64,000 bases of DNA from Physcomitrium patens (Eukaryota; Streptophyta; Bryopsida; Funariales; Funariaceae), in NCBI RefSeq assembly GCF_000002425.4, contig NC_037260.1:13697516-13761515 (forward strand), in the 5' to 3' direction. Both the position numbers and the translations under genes were made by a program. Shown one piece after another: positions 1-10,200 of this stretch. The stretch's first letter is position 1, and each line of letters starts with the position of its first letter. Under the pieces are notes generated by a model. That model was given only the letters and a program-made list of their open reading frames with translations. It ran no database searches and was not told the DNA's origin.

Positions 1-70
1 GGGGTCGCCTTCGTGAGCTAGTCAGTTGAGGTAATCTTACTGGCATAGTATCTATTTCTTTGCTATCCAT
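1..70 (-). pseudogene. B1 third frame (ORF3), first codons only
   Basis: The frame opens with an ATG at 70 and runs off the window edge. Its first residues (MDSKEIDTMPVRLPQ) resemble the start of ORF3 in A1 and B2: Met, acidic residue, Ser, then an RLSQ-like block and an Arg run. The function is unknown. See the A1 ORF3 entry at 10789-11211. Confidence 0.5.
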
Positions 71-249
71 ATCAGAAGATCAAACTATGGCTACTGAAAA
101 AATTCTATTTTATCTTGGAGAAAATAACTACATCAACTACGAATTTTGGTGGTGCTCTCCTCCTTTCTTATATTCTTGGGTGAGCAAGCTTTAGAAGGAA
201 GCTATCACCAAACCGGCTTAGGTTTATGAGGATGTTGTTCATGAAACTC

Positions 250-1693
250 CTATATCTTTTGTGGTGCATTGGCGAGATTTTCAGCTGGCTCCCACGTTCG
301 CTCATTAATGTTGTAGTCGCACCAATGAACAAGATACTTCAACTTATCCCACCTTCGCCGTGAATTCAGTACCTTTTTAGTCTCGTATTCCTCGTGGTTC
401 TCGATCTCAATACTAGGTGGCGGACATTGCACTCTTCCAGAAAAAGACGACTCTCGATAAGACTCCAACAGAGAAACATGAAAGACTGGATGTACCTTCA
501 TAGTAGCCGGTAATTCCAGACGGTATGCTAGTGGATTGATTTGCTTCTGGATGATAAATGGTCCCAATCTTTGATAGTCCAACTTATCACATGGTCACTT
601 GGTCTTGATATTCCATCGAAGAAGTTATGTTTTATCTCCAATTTTGAAAGTAGGTGCTTAATTCTGAAATCTATCTACAGACGACTTGTAGGATTCTCGA
701 GTGGATTGTAATTGGAGCTTCAACGTATTTTAAAGCTCTGATAGTTGTTTCGTTAATTCTTCAGCTGCTAGATTATTATTTGTTGACGGACTCAATAAAT
801 CAAGCTTCAGATGATACCCATAGTTGAAAAAGAATGGTATGTATTGAGTCGACGCATGGAGGGTGTTGTTATATGCAAACTCGGCTAGCGACAGATATGT
901 GGTGCAATCGTCTTGCTGATAGTTGATGCTGCATCGTAAGTATTGTTCCAAGATTTGGTTCACCCGTTCCGTTTGGCCGTCAGTTTGAGGATGAAAAGCC
1001 GAAGAAAGCTTGATATCCACCTTTAGTATCTCAAAGAGAGATCTCCAAAACTTTGATACGAACTGGGTTCCTCGATCTAATACGATATCATCTGGTAGTC
1101 CATGATATCGATACACATTATCAAGAAAGAGCCTTGCTGTGACTTCACTGGACGATATCTTCTTGCAAGGGACAAAGTGCGCGATCTTTGTAAGCCGATC
1201 TATCACGACAAAGATGCTGTCAAATGAGTTCAATGATGGCAGGTCCATGATGAAGTCCATGGAAATTGAAGACCATAGTTGACATGGAATCGATAATGGC
1301 TGTAGGAGTCCATAAGGGCGATACCGAGGATTCTTGGATCTTGAACAGATGTCGCAATAGGACAAAATCTTTCACATCCTTCCACATTTGGGGCCACCAA
1401 AAATCTCGAGAAATAAGCTCCAAGGTCTTGTTGAATCCAAAATGTGCCACAGCTGGAAAATCGTGGTGAGATTGAAGAACTCGGAGTCGTGCTGGTCTTT
1501 TTGGAATATATAATCGCTCTTCAAAGTATAAAAAATCTCCCTCTACCTTGAATTTGTTGTCATTGGTACGCTGCTTAATATCAATGGCTACTGAATCTTC
1601 AATGGTCACGGTACGTACCTGATTTAGGAAGTCAGCATCAATTGGCACAATAGTAGCGCAAAGCTGAAATTGCTCTGGCTTTAACAATGTCAT
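250..1693 (-). pseudogene. B1 integrase and chromodomain region (fossil)
   Basis: Minus-strand remains of the end of pol. Visible parts are an H2C2-like integrase finger (HHDFPAVAHFGFNKTLE followed by a Cys pair), catalytic-core blocks such as DFIMDLP, DRGTQFVSKFW and DGQTERVNQ, and a C-terminal chromodomain with LVHWCDYNINERTWEP. The chromodomain places the element among chromoviruses, whose integrase tail is thought to guide insertion to particular chromatin. The region is broken. It is closest to B2 at about 40000-41370. Confidence 0.85.
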
Positions 1694-2016
1694 ACATTCT
1701 TGATCAAACGTTGCTTCTCCAACCTTTGCTCATATTGGATAAGAGGCCTGTAATAGGACCTGGATTCGAGGTCTTCTGAAATTGGATCCAATTGGCTCTT
1801 CGAACCAGGCTCACCCGTCGTAGAATTGGTCCTTTCCTTTTCTGTTGACTCCCGTTATTGGAATCGAACGGAGCATTTCGTTACTAATGAGTATGCCCCG
1901 GCTAACTGTAACGGGGTGACTAAACCTGGCCTCTCAGTATTTGCACTCGAATTGGCCATTGCTTCTAATACCCAAGGTGACTAAATATTAATAAGTCTTC
2001 TTCATTTATATTTTCA

Positions 2017-2574
2017 TCATATAGTCGTGTTACAATACGACACTGCATAAATGACAAACGGTGTGCCTACCTTGGACGATCTTATAAACGCTCTTGCTCC
2101 AATAAATAAGGATTTCTCTATTCGGGATTTTCTATGAGGCTTGCTCTTGGGTGGTTTTGTAGGAAAGGTGATCTTCCGCAACTTCCAATCTATGGATGGG
2201 TTATACTTTTCCAACCAGGAAAGACCAAGAATAACAGGATTTGATGGGATTCTAATAATATTAAAAATAATATGACTACTATGGCCCTTAAACGTCACTT
2301 CTATAGGTTTTGATTCATGGGTGACACTACCAGACAATAAAGGTTGCCCATCTATGACCTCAACGTGAACAGGTTTGGATTTTTGTACTAAAGGGATCTT
2401 ATGACACTTCGCAAATTCTTTGTCTAAGAAACAAGCGGATGCTCTTGAATCTAATAATGCTAAGGTTCTTAGTTTCTGAGGGCTAATAAGCAAAGGAATT
2501 GTAAAGCAAAGGGCAAGTTGAGCGGAAAGAAAGGAATCTGGTTGTTGTTGCGATATTTCACTGTCCAGCCGCAC
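2017..2574 (-). pseudogene. B1 retroviral-type aspartic protease region (fossil)
   Basis: The minus-strand frame contains the block LALLDSRASACFLDKEF, which corresponds to the DSGA active-site block of A1 protease. It also contains the flap and hydrophobic blocks HVEVIDGQPL and PVILGLSWLEKYNP, which are shared with A1 and B2. In this family the protease opens the pol frame and cuts Gag-Pol. This copy is a fossil. Confidence 0.8.
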
Positions 2575-2579
2575 GGTTC

Positions 2580-3605
2580 CTATTGTGGCTGGGCATCCTC
2601 GTTTTCCTGAACAAATGCGCCCTTAGTCCTGACAATATGTCGATTTTGCTTCTTGGGGCAGTTTCTAACTTTGTGGCCTTCTTCACCGCAATACAAGCAT
2701 AGACCTTCCTCCATACGTCGCTTTTTTTCTTCTAAGGTACGGAATTTGACACGTACCGCATCAATTTGCATGTCTTCTATCTCTGAATATGAATTCACGC
2801 TGCTTGTTGACATAGTTGGGGCATGGCAAACCATATGTTGTCTTGAACGTTGGTCTTGGCGGCATTGGAATAGGCGATTATCGCACTTCACAGCTTCGCT
2901 AATAGCTTCGTTGAGCGTTTGTGGATCAGTAAGAGTTAACAACAAATCTTTCACATCATCTCTTAAACTCCAATAGAATTGACTCATCAACGCTTCTTCG
3001 TCCCAATTGATGTCGCATGCTAATTGCCTGAAGTCCAATGCATAGATTGATGTAGAGCGCATCCCTTGTCGTAGTGATCGGATCTTTGTTGTAGCCCATC
3101 GAACCTTGTCGTGTTCACCAAATGCTTCCGCAAACGCCTCCAAAAAGGTTTCAAAGTTTTTTAGTATGGAGGATCGTTTCTCAAACAAAAGAGCAAACCA
3201 TGATAGAGCTTGCCCTGTAAGTAAGGTTCCAACAAGCCCAATACGTGACTCTTTCGTTGGATAGCGTTCGGGCTGTAAAACTGTTATCAACTTGATTTGA
3301 TTGACGAATCCTCAAAACTTGGAATGCGTACCATCGAACTTGTCCAAAAGGCTAACTCGGGGCTCTTTATGTTGTAGAACCAGCGGTGCTTGTAGAACCT
3401 GAGGCAAAGTTGCTTCTCCAAGTGCAAAAGTTTGAGGTTGATGCAACCTAGATTGTGCCATCCCAGATGCTCCATCATTATGAAGCCTTGCCACGACTCC
3501 TTCAATCTTTGCAATTCTTTGCGATAACGTAGCGAGGGCATTCATGATAGCATCCAACTTGGATTCCAAACTTTCCATCATACTAATGTCTTGGCCTCCG
3601 GCCAT
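2580..3605 (-). pseudogene. B1 gag capsid and zinc knuckle region (fossil)
   Basis: The gag frame starts MAGGQDISMMES with a coiled-coil-like N-terminus (LDAIMNALATLSQRIAKIE). It goes on to a capsid-like block (GLVGTLLTGQALSWFALLFE) and ends with a CCHC zinc knuckle, CLYCGEEGHKVRNC. The domain order matches gag of A1 at 6192-7199 and of B2. The protein would have packaged the element RNA in cytoplasmic particles. The copy is a fossil. Confidence 0.85.
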
Positions 3606-3873
3606 TCTAAGAGAAGGACAGAAATGACTCTACAAAAAGACAATATTGGTTTAGAGGAGGGTACTCCGCAACCTCTAAAATGCCTTAAGAGCTTCAAGAA
3701 AAGGGGTAATCCACTCTCTCCAAGAAGAATAAGACTCCAATATTGTAACAAAAGAAGTATCAGTTTAGAGGAGGGTAATCCGCAACCTCTAAAATGCTAG
3801 TACACTTCCAAGCAGAGGGGTAATCCGCACTCTAACAAGGAAGAAACTAACTCTGATATGTGAGGTGAGTAAA
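3606..3873 (-). other. B1 untranslated leader between LTR and gag
   Basis: Non-coding leader of B1. It holds a short repeated module (the GGAGGGTAMTCCGCAACCTCTAAAATG-like stretches near 3654 and 3770, read on plus). The same module is found in the B2 leader near 36700 and 36800, and a looser version lies in the A1 leader near 6085. It may be a packaging or structural element; the function is not shown. Confidence 0.45.
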
Positions 3874-3884
3874 GTCTCGACAAA
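3874..3884 (-). other. B1 putative self-primer binding site
   Basis: This 11-nt site lies 2 nt inside the 5' LTR. On the minus strand it reads TTGTCGAGACT, the exact reverse complement of AGTCTCGACAA in the R region of the same LTR (plus positions 4013-4023). This is the arrangement known from self-priming Tf1/sushi elements. No TGG-starting tRNA site adjoins the LTR. Confidence 0.65.
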
Positions 3885-3886
3885 CT

Positions 3887-4283
3887 GTCACGGACACAAA
3901 AATATAGACTTGAGATCTAACAAGAAGTTCAAGAAGAATTGGCAAGAACTAGATTATTTAGATGAATACAAGAACAAAACCAGAGAAATGAGGTAGAGCT
4001 CCAAGAGATGTGTTGTCGAGACTGAAGAACTCTTCAGCCTTGATTCCAATATATACTCCTATTTACGAAGCTTCTCAAGCAACTTCTACCAACTAAGAAG
4101 CTTCTAGAAGGTTCCAGAGACTTACTTCTACAAGGTTCTAGAAACTTATCTCTAGAAGGTTCTAAAGACTATGTCCCTAATATCTTCTATCAACTAAGAA
4201 GCTTTTAGAAGATTCTAGAGACTTGCTTCTAGAAGGTTCTAGAAACTTGTCTCTAGAAGGTTTTAAGGATTATGTCCCTAACA
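3887..4283 (-). repeat. B1 5' LTR (397 bp, TG...CA)
   Basis: Read on minus it starts TGTTAGGGACATAG and ends GTCCGTGACA, matching the B2 LTRs. It carries runs of the heat-shock element pattern nGAAnnTTCn, for example a perfect four-unit array at 4097-4114. It also carries the self-primer at 4013-4023, inside a palindrome. Confidence 0.9.
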
Positions 4284-4538
4284 AACAAAAGTGACTCTAA
4301 ATATTTAGAAGTTACTATCAACCAAAACCGATCTTAAAAGCCACTATCAAAAAGAAATTAAAGTTATACAAATTTTATAGTAATCTTTCTAAACAACCTC
4401 TTTTCAAAGTAATAATCAAATTATATCCTACAATCAACTAAAATCTACTAACGTGGCTCTCACCATGTTACTTAATAAATTATATATTAAGTACATAATT
4501 ATATTATTTTCATATAGTAGCCGAACCACAACACGACA
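4284..4538 (-). repeat. C 3' LTR, truncated by the B1 insertion
   Basis: Nearly identical to 14690-14949 over about 255 bp. Its inner edge reads TGTCGTGTTGTGG on minus. The outer edge is cut where B1 entered at AACAA; the rest must lie beyond B1, outside the window. Confidence 0.85.
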
Positions 4539-4552
4539 TCCACCCCCTCTAA
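4539..4552 (-). other. C polypurine tract
   Basis: On minus the sequence reads TAGAGGGGGTGGA directly before the TG of the 3' LTR. This is the expected place and composition for plus-strand priming, and it supports the minus orientation of C. Confidence 0.75.
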
Positions 4553-4626
4553 ACCTGTGCATCCTCCGGTATGTACCAAAAGAACCAAAGTTGTGGTCGG
4601 CATCATATAACCTTCCCAATATTGTC

Positions 4627-4654
4627 TTTTTTTTTTTTTTTTTTTTTTTTTTTT
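4627..4654. repeat. Poly-T run, 28 bp
   Basis: Homopolymer T on plus (A on the C coding strand), between the C protease and its 3' LTR. It is probably a simple repeat that grew inside the element. Confidence 0.9.
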
Positions 4655-4810
4655 CAGATTTTTACACATCTCTTTGCTCTCAATTTTGTAAGTCATTAAG
4701 CTATGTATGTACAACATATTTATTCCTATATAATTTTGTAACATCTGTATGAAAGATATTATTCTCTCCATGCGAGAATACTTTCTTTGATGTACCACTA
4801 TATTCTCGCT

Positions 4811-5444
4811 CTATAGTGGTACTGTGAAAAAATCTTTAAACTCTTCACTGACCCTTGGTAATAAATCACTTCGTAAATAATCCCGATTGCGCTCATGGTT
4901 TGCAGGTATTGTTAGAAATTGCACTGCCTTTTTTCCATCTTGACTTCTAATACGAGCACATGCTGATCCATCATCCAAAACTTTGGTTTCCATCCTCACA
5001 GTTGTAATATATGGTTGACCAAGAATCACTGGGTATGAAGTAGTGTCTTGAACAAAAAAAATTTGTTTTGTGGTCACATCTCCAACCTTAACCTTTACAT
5101 TAGGGCAAGTACCATAAACATCTCCTTATGTATTATTTGCTGCCCGAATCACCCATCCATGGTTAATATCAATGTGCCACCTTTCACATTTATAGACTTC
5201 TTTTGACATAATATTAATTTCAGATCCATGGTCAATGAGAGCAATTATTGGTTCAACCAAATCTTCCATTTTTACTAAAGTCTCTGAAGTGGTTCTTGTC
5301 CAATGTCCCTTGGTATAGTGTCCAGGGCCCTTGTCATCATCCAAATCAAATTGTCCCTTTTTATTGATACAACATTTTATCAATTCATGCTCTTCTTCTT
5401 CAGTCAAGATTGTATCCAAAGCATTAGATACAGCAGATTCTCAT
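4811..5444 (-). pseudogene. C aspartic protease region (fossil)
   Basis: Minus-strand frames with the retropepsin-like block IIALIDHGSEINIMSKEVY, where LIDHGSEI stands at the active-site position. These are followed by QIFFVQDTTSYPVILGQPY, the usual hydrophobic flap and helix pattern (VILGQPY, where other families have ILGxPW). The region closes with SEEFKDFFTVPL, which in full-length relatives is the linker before reverse transcriptase. No reverse transcriptase follows here. Fossil. Confidence 0.7.
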
Positions 5445-5449
5445 GTCAA
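5445..5449. repeat. Target site duplication of A1 (left copy)
   Basis: GTCAA here and again at 11783-11787, directly flanking the A1 LTRs. Confidence 0.95.
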
Positions 5450-5749
5450 TGTCACGGACATACATATAATTACCTATATGAATAGATAAAAGTATGTAAA
5501 AGTAGGTTAATTGTGTAATATCTTCTAGAGAAGCTTCTTAGAAGCTTCATAGACGCTGCTTTGACTTTATAGGAGTCTATAGTTGACTTTTAGGTTAGAA
5601 ACTTGGTCAACAAGTTAGCCATGTGCCACGCATGTTGGAAGCTTAAAGAACAAGCTAACTACGTGGTCCATCCATAGAAAACTTGCCTTGCAAGCAAAGG
5701 CATGTGGCCTAGAAAGTCAACATATATTGGAGGTCTTATAGAACATCGC

Positions 5750-5780
5750 CACGTGGCTTCTAGTTAGATAGTATATATAG
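5750..5780 (+). promoter_or_regulatory. A1 LTR core promoter: G-box/ABRE and TATA box
   Basis: CACGTGGC at 5750-5757 is a G-box with an ABRE-type core. It is followed by TATATATAG at 5772-5780. A second ACGTGG core lies near 5658. A start of transcription about 30 nt after the TATA box falls near 5803, exactly where the self-primer begins. The TATA block is kept in solo LTR A3 and in both A2 LTRs. Binding and regulation are inferred from motifs only. Confidence 0.6.
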
Positions 5781-5783
5781 AGG

Positions 5784-5813
5784 CAAGAGTGAAGCCCTCT
5801 TCACTCTTGTCAA
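5784..5813 (+). promoter_or_regulatory. Palindrome at the transcript start and 11-nt self-primer
   Basis: CAAGAGTGAA and TTCACTCTTG form a perfect 10-bp inverted repeat around a 6-nt loop (5784-5809). The right arm overlaps ACTCTTGTCAA (5803-5813), which is the exact reverse complement of 5982-5992 just inside the LTR. In Tf1 the first 11 nt of the RNA are the primer. The position fits here, but the true start site is not known. Confidence 0.65.
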
Positions 5814-5981
5814 CTCCTTTCTTGCTTCTAGTCTAGTTTCAAGGGTCTCTAGTTTTCTTGTATTTTGGCAATAGCCATTCCAGTTTCTTTCTTAATATAC
5901 ATATCTCTATTTTGTCCTATTTCTTTTTGAGAAAAGTCTCACTTACTCTTTAGCTTTCATCGAGTTCTTGTCCCTGACAGA

Positions 5982-5992
5982 TTGACAAGAGT
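5982..5992 (+). other. A1 self-primer binding site
   Basis: TTGACAAGAGT, 2 nt after the LTR, pairs over all 11 bases with 5803-5813. No tRNA-type TGG site adjoins the LTR. A tRNA-iMet-like block, TATCAGAGC, lies further in at 6003-6011. Confidence 0.7.
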
Positions 5993-6191
5993 ACACTTAC
6001 AATATCAGAGCTTTGTCTTTTCTTGATTAAGAGTGGATTACCCCTTTTTCTTGATAAGACATAAGCGCATTAGAAGTTGCGGATTACCCTCTTTTAAACT
6101 GATATTGTTCTTAGTATTTTCTTTATTATCAATTCCTCTCTTCTATTTGTTTTGAGCGTTGTTAGACATCTTCTCTTTTTTAAGTGCTACT

Positions 6192-7199
6192 ATGGCAGAG
6201 CTTGTTGAAATGAAGAGTGCAATGGCACAGATGCAAGAACAATTGAGGGAGTTAATGCTTGCGATGCATCAACTCAATTTACCACCACAAGGAGCAACAA
6301 GAATGGTAGGAAGTGAAGATATAGAGATGATTGGGGCTGCTTCAACATCTGCACTAAACCATGTCTCTTCTCCCAGAATGGAACACCCTTCGAGTATTAG
6401 AGAACCGAGAGTTGCCTTGCCCGAGAAGTTTGATGGTACCAGATCCAAGTTTCGAGGATTCATCAATCAGGTCCAACTAGTGATTGAACTTCAACCCCAG
6501 AGCTATCCAACTCCAGGGTCACAAGTTAGATTCATTGGTACACTTCTTTCAGGTTCAGCATTGTCATGGTTTTCATCTTTTCTTGAACGACGAGATCCAA
6601 TATTGGATAATCTGGAGGCTTTTTTGGCGGAGTTTCGATCCATGTTTGGAGAACATGATGCAATTCGTGTTGCAACCAACAAGATCCGTATTTTGCGACA
6701 AGGCAATCGATCAGTAACATTATATGCTTCGCAATTTCGACAACTTGCAACTGATATCAAGTGGGATGATGCCGCACTTGTGAGTCAATTTCTCTACGGA
6801 TTACAATATGAGGTAAAGAAATTGATGCTTAATTTACCTGATCCTCAAACATTGAGTCAAGCAATTGACTTTGCTGTGAAGTGCGACAATCGACTTTTTG
6901 AATTTCGATCCGAGAGTCGCACAAGTGGGCCTCAACGTTACTACAATTCAATGGCAACACCGACGTCTCCTCAACACATACCTTCGGAAGTAGAGGATAT
7001 GCAAATTGATGCGGTATGTTTCAAACCTCTTACTGAGCAAGAAAAGTCTCGTCGTCGACAAGAAGGATTGTGCTTATATTGTGGAGAACCTAAGCACACT
7101 GCTCAACATTGTCCAAAGAAGCGACGTAACTACAAAATGAGGAGTACGGCTGTCAAAGAAGACAGTATGTCGGAAAACGAGTACGTCCAGCTACAATAG
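6192..7199 (+). CDS. A1 Gag polyprotein
   Basis: Predicted 335 aa from the first good ATG (an open stretch before it has only a TTG). Residues about 1-40 are a heptad-like helical start (MAELVEMKSAMAQMQEQL). The middle holds the retrotransposon capsid block (FIGTLLSGSALSWFSSFLE, then a QFRQLATDIKWDD block). Near the end is a CCHC zinc knuckle, CLYCGEPKHTAQHC, which would bind element RNA. The product should form the cytoplasmic virus-like particle. Pol follows in another frame with a short overlap. The frame is open throughout. Gag of B1, B2 and decayed A2 is homologous. Confidence 0.95.
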   Translation: MAELVEMKSAMAQMQEQLRELMLAMHQLNLPPQGATRMVGSEDIEMIGAASTSALNHVSSPRMEHPSSIREPRVALPEKFDGTRSKFRGFINQVQLVIELQPQSYPTPGSQVRFIGTLLSGSALSWFSSFLERRDPILDNLEAFLAEFRSMFGEHDAIRVATNKIRILRQGNRSVTLYASQFRQLATDIKWDDAALVSQFLYGLQYEVKKLMLNLPDPQTLSQAIDFAVKCDNRLFEFRSESRTSGPQRYYNSMATPTSPQHIPSEVEDMQIDAVCFKPLTEQEKSRRRQEGLCLYCGEPKHTAQHCPKKRRNYKMRSTAVKEDSMSENEYVQLQ

Positions 7200-7204
7200 G
7201 GACC

Positions 7205-10200
7205 GTGCGGCTGGAATCTTGTACAACTTCTAATAAAGGTCCTATCCTCTCCTCAGAACCATCTCCTTGTTTTATAATAGATGTGCGTTTAGGACCTAAT
7301 AATTACAAAGCCTCTGCCTTGGTAGATTCAGGAGCCTCATCTTGTTTTTTAGATGAAGAATTTGCTAGATGTCATAGAATATCATTAATACAAAAAACTA
7401 AACCTGTACACGTAGAAGTCATAGATGGTCGTCCGTTGTCTTCTGGAGATGTAACTCACGAAACACTTCCTGTAGATGTAGTAATAAATGGTCATAGTAG
7501 TTGCGTAATTTTTAATATAATTAGATCTCCCTCTAATCCAGTAATTTTAGGCTTATCATGGTTAGAAAAGTATAATCCTCGAATAGATTGGATTTCTCGT
7601 AAACTTGATTTTCCTCAGAGCATTAGTAACAGTTCTATTAACCAAGTAAAAAACCATGAGTCTAGTATAGTAAAACTCGCACCTATAGGTGCAAAAGCAT
7701 TTATACACGCAGCAAAAGAAGGATCAACTTTTGCTATTTATGCTGCACCTATTTCTGAAAGCGTAAAGACTTCAAGTGGCATTCCAAGTCAATATCAGGA
7801 TTATCAAGACGTTTTTGAGAAAAAGAATGCAGATATTCTTCCTGAGCATCGCTCATACGATTGTTCAATCGATCTCAAGGAAGGAACTCAGCCACCATTT
7901 GGACCAATTTACAGTTTATCGCAAGATGAGTTGGCTGAACTCAAGACATATATTGACGAGAATTTAGCAAAGAATTTCATACGCCATTCAAAATCTCCAG
8001 CAGGAGCTCCAATTTTATTCGTAAAGAAAAAAGATGGATCTTTACAAATGTGTGTTGACTATCGAGGACTCAACAAGATCACAATCAAGAACAGGTATCC
8101 ATTACCTTTGATATCAGGACTCCTTGACCAGTTAAATCAAGCTAAAATCTATACAAAAATAGATCTAAGAGGAGCATATAATCTAGTACGGATCAAAGAA
8201 GGAGATGAATGGAAGACTGCGTTTCGAATTAGGTACGGACATTTTGAATATAATGTCATGCCTTTTGGACTCACGAATGCACCAGCTACTTTTCAACATC
8301 TCATGAATGATGTATTTCGTGAATTCTTAGACAATTTTGTCGTCTGCTACCTAGACGATATCCTGATTTATTCTAAGAATGTTGAAGAACATGAAATACA
8401 TGTTCGTCAAGTATTACAAAAACTCAGAGATGCAGGATTGTACGCCAAGATGGAAAAGTGTGTATTTCACACTACTCAAGTTGACTTTTTAGGATACATC
8501 ATTTCAAATGATGGTCTTATGATGGATTCTAAGAAAGTCCAAACAATCATGGATTGGAAGATTCCAAAGACTGTGAGAGATGTCCAATGTTTCTTGGGAT
8601 TTGCCAATTACTATCGGATCTTCATCAAAGACTTCTCACGAGTTGCAGCTCCACTTACACGCTTGACTAGTAAAGATAAATTCCAATGGAATCAAGAAGC
8701 GGAAGCAGCATTTGAAGCCTTGAAGACATCGTTTGTCTCTGCACCAGTCTTATATCGTGTTGACTTTTCCAAGGCATTTTTTATGGAAACAGACGCATCG
8801 GATTTTGCCTTGGGTGCAGTTTTATCACAAATGGGAACAGATGACAAACTTCATCCGATAGCTTTTCATTCAAGAAAATTCTCAGCAGCCGAGATCAATT
8901 ATGAGATCCACGATAAAGAACTTCTTGCAATCGTGGATTCCTTTCAAGAATGGCGTCATTATCTAGAAGGTGCTTCTAGTCCAGTCACTGTGTATATAGA
9001 TCACAAGAACCTCGAGTATTTCATGTCAGCACGCGTGTTGAATCGTCGTCAAGCTCGTTGGAGTATGTCTTTGTCAAGATTCGACTTCATTATCACTTAT
9101 CGGCCAGGAAAACAACAAGGTTTGTCCGATGCCCTGTCTAGACGTTCTTATTTTGCACCAAAAGAAGGAGATGCATCTTTTGAGCAACAAAGAACGGTCC
9201 TCTTGAAACCGGAGCAATTTCATCTCCGAGCAGTGAAATCAACATTGACTGTTGATTCAACTTTTCTCAAGCAAATCCAGTCCAGTATGTCCTCAGACCC
9301 TCTTGTTCATGATATCGAGAATAATTCTTCCAAGTCTCATGATTCTTCTAAGTTCGAGTTCAAGAATAATCTATTATATTTTGAAGGACGCCTATATGTT
9401 CCAGAAGGAAAAGCACGTTTGCGTGTTCTTCAAGCACGTCATGACTTTCCAGCAGCAGGGCACTTTGGATATAATAAGACTCTGGAACTCATATCAAGAG
9501 ATTTTTGGTGGCCACAAATGTGGAAGTCAGTCAAAGACTTTGTACAATCATGTGATATTTGTTCAAGATCAAAAATTCCTCGACATCGACCTTACGGACT
9601 TCTTCAGCCATTACCTATACCAGAACAACCATGGTCTTCTGTTTCTATGGATTTCATCACAGATCTTCCAAACTCAAGATCTTATGATTCTATATTTGTG
9701 ATAGTAGATCGTTTCACCAAGATGGCACATTTTATGCCATGTACAAAATCTATCACAGGTGAAGAAACAGCTAAGCTTTTCATTGATAATATCTATCGCT
9801 ATCATGGATTACCTAAAGATATCATATCGGATAGGGGAACTCAATTTGTGTCGAGATTCTGGAGGACTCTTTTCAAGATTTTAAAAGTGGACATAAAGCT
9901 ATCTTCAGCTTTCCATCCTCAAACTGATGGACAAACAGAGCGCGTAAACCAAGTCTTGGAACAGTATTTAAGGTGTACCATCAATTACCAACAAGATGAT
10001 TGGACAAACCTTCTGCCATTGGCAGAGTTTGCTTATAATAATACGGTACATTCCTCCACGCAACAAACACCTTTCTTTGCCAATTATGGCTATCATCCAC
10101 GACTTGATACTTTTGATTTTTCAAAAGTTGATAATCCTGCAGCAGAAGATATGGCAAATCGGTTGTCAGAGTTACATGCAATAATGAAGGCGCAGTTGAA

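Larger units (their letters stand above)
1..4283 (-). mobile_element. Ty3/gypsy chromovirus B1, broken, 3' end outside the window
   Basis: A chromodomain LTR retrotransposon read on the minus strand. Seen in order from its 5' end at 4283: LTR, primer-binding site, gag with a zinc knuckle, aspartic protease, integrase, chromodomain, and the start of a third frame at the window edge. It is clearly the same family as B2 at 36194-42322, with matching LTRs and matching proteins. It carries several breaks and is a fossil. It was inserted into the left LTR of element C. The 5 bases after its end (4284-4288, AACAA) are the probable target duplication, and the partner lies beyond the window. Its 3' LTR is not in view, so no LTR age can be given. 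Confidence 0.9.
5450..5979 (+). repeat. A1 5' LTR (530 bp)
   Basis: Starts TGTCACGGACATAC and ends TTGTCCCTGACA, identical to 11253-11782 but for one base. It contains two GAAGCTTC dyads near 5530-5548, a G-box, a TATA box and the self-primer palindrome. Confidence 0.97.

Noticed and set aside
4623-4654. T run as the tail of a SINE or LINE
   Set aside because: It lies inside LTR-bounded element C with no SINE promoter boxes, no LINE frame and no target duplication around it.
4453-4798. Frames running through the T run
   Set aside because: They are built on the homopolymer (Phe or Lys runs) and on LTR sequence of element C.
6159-6191. Earlier start of A1 gag at a TTG
   Set aside because: A non-ATG start is unlikely in a plant mRNA, and the homologous B gag starts at an ATG at the corresponding place.
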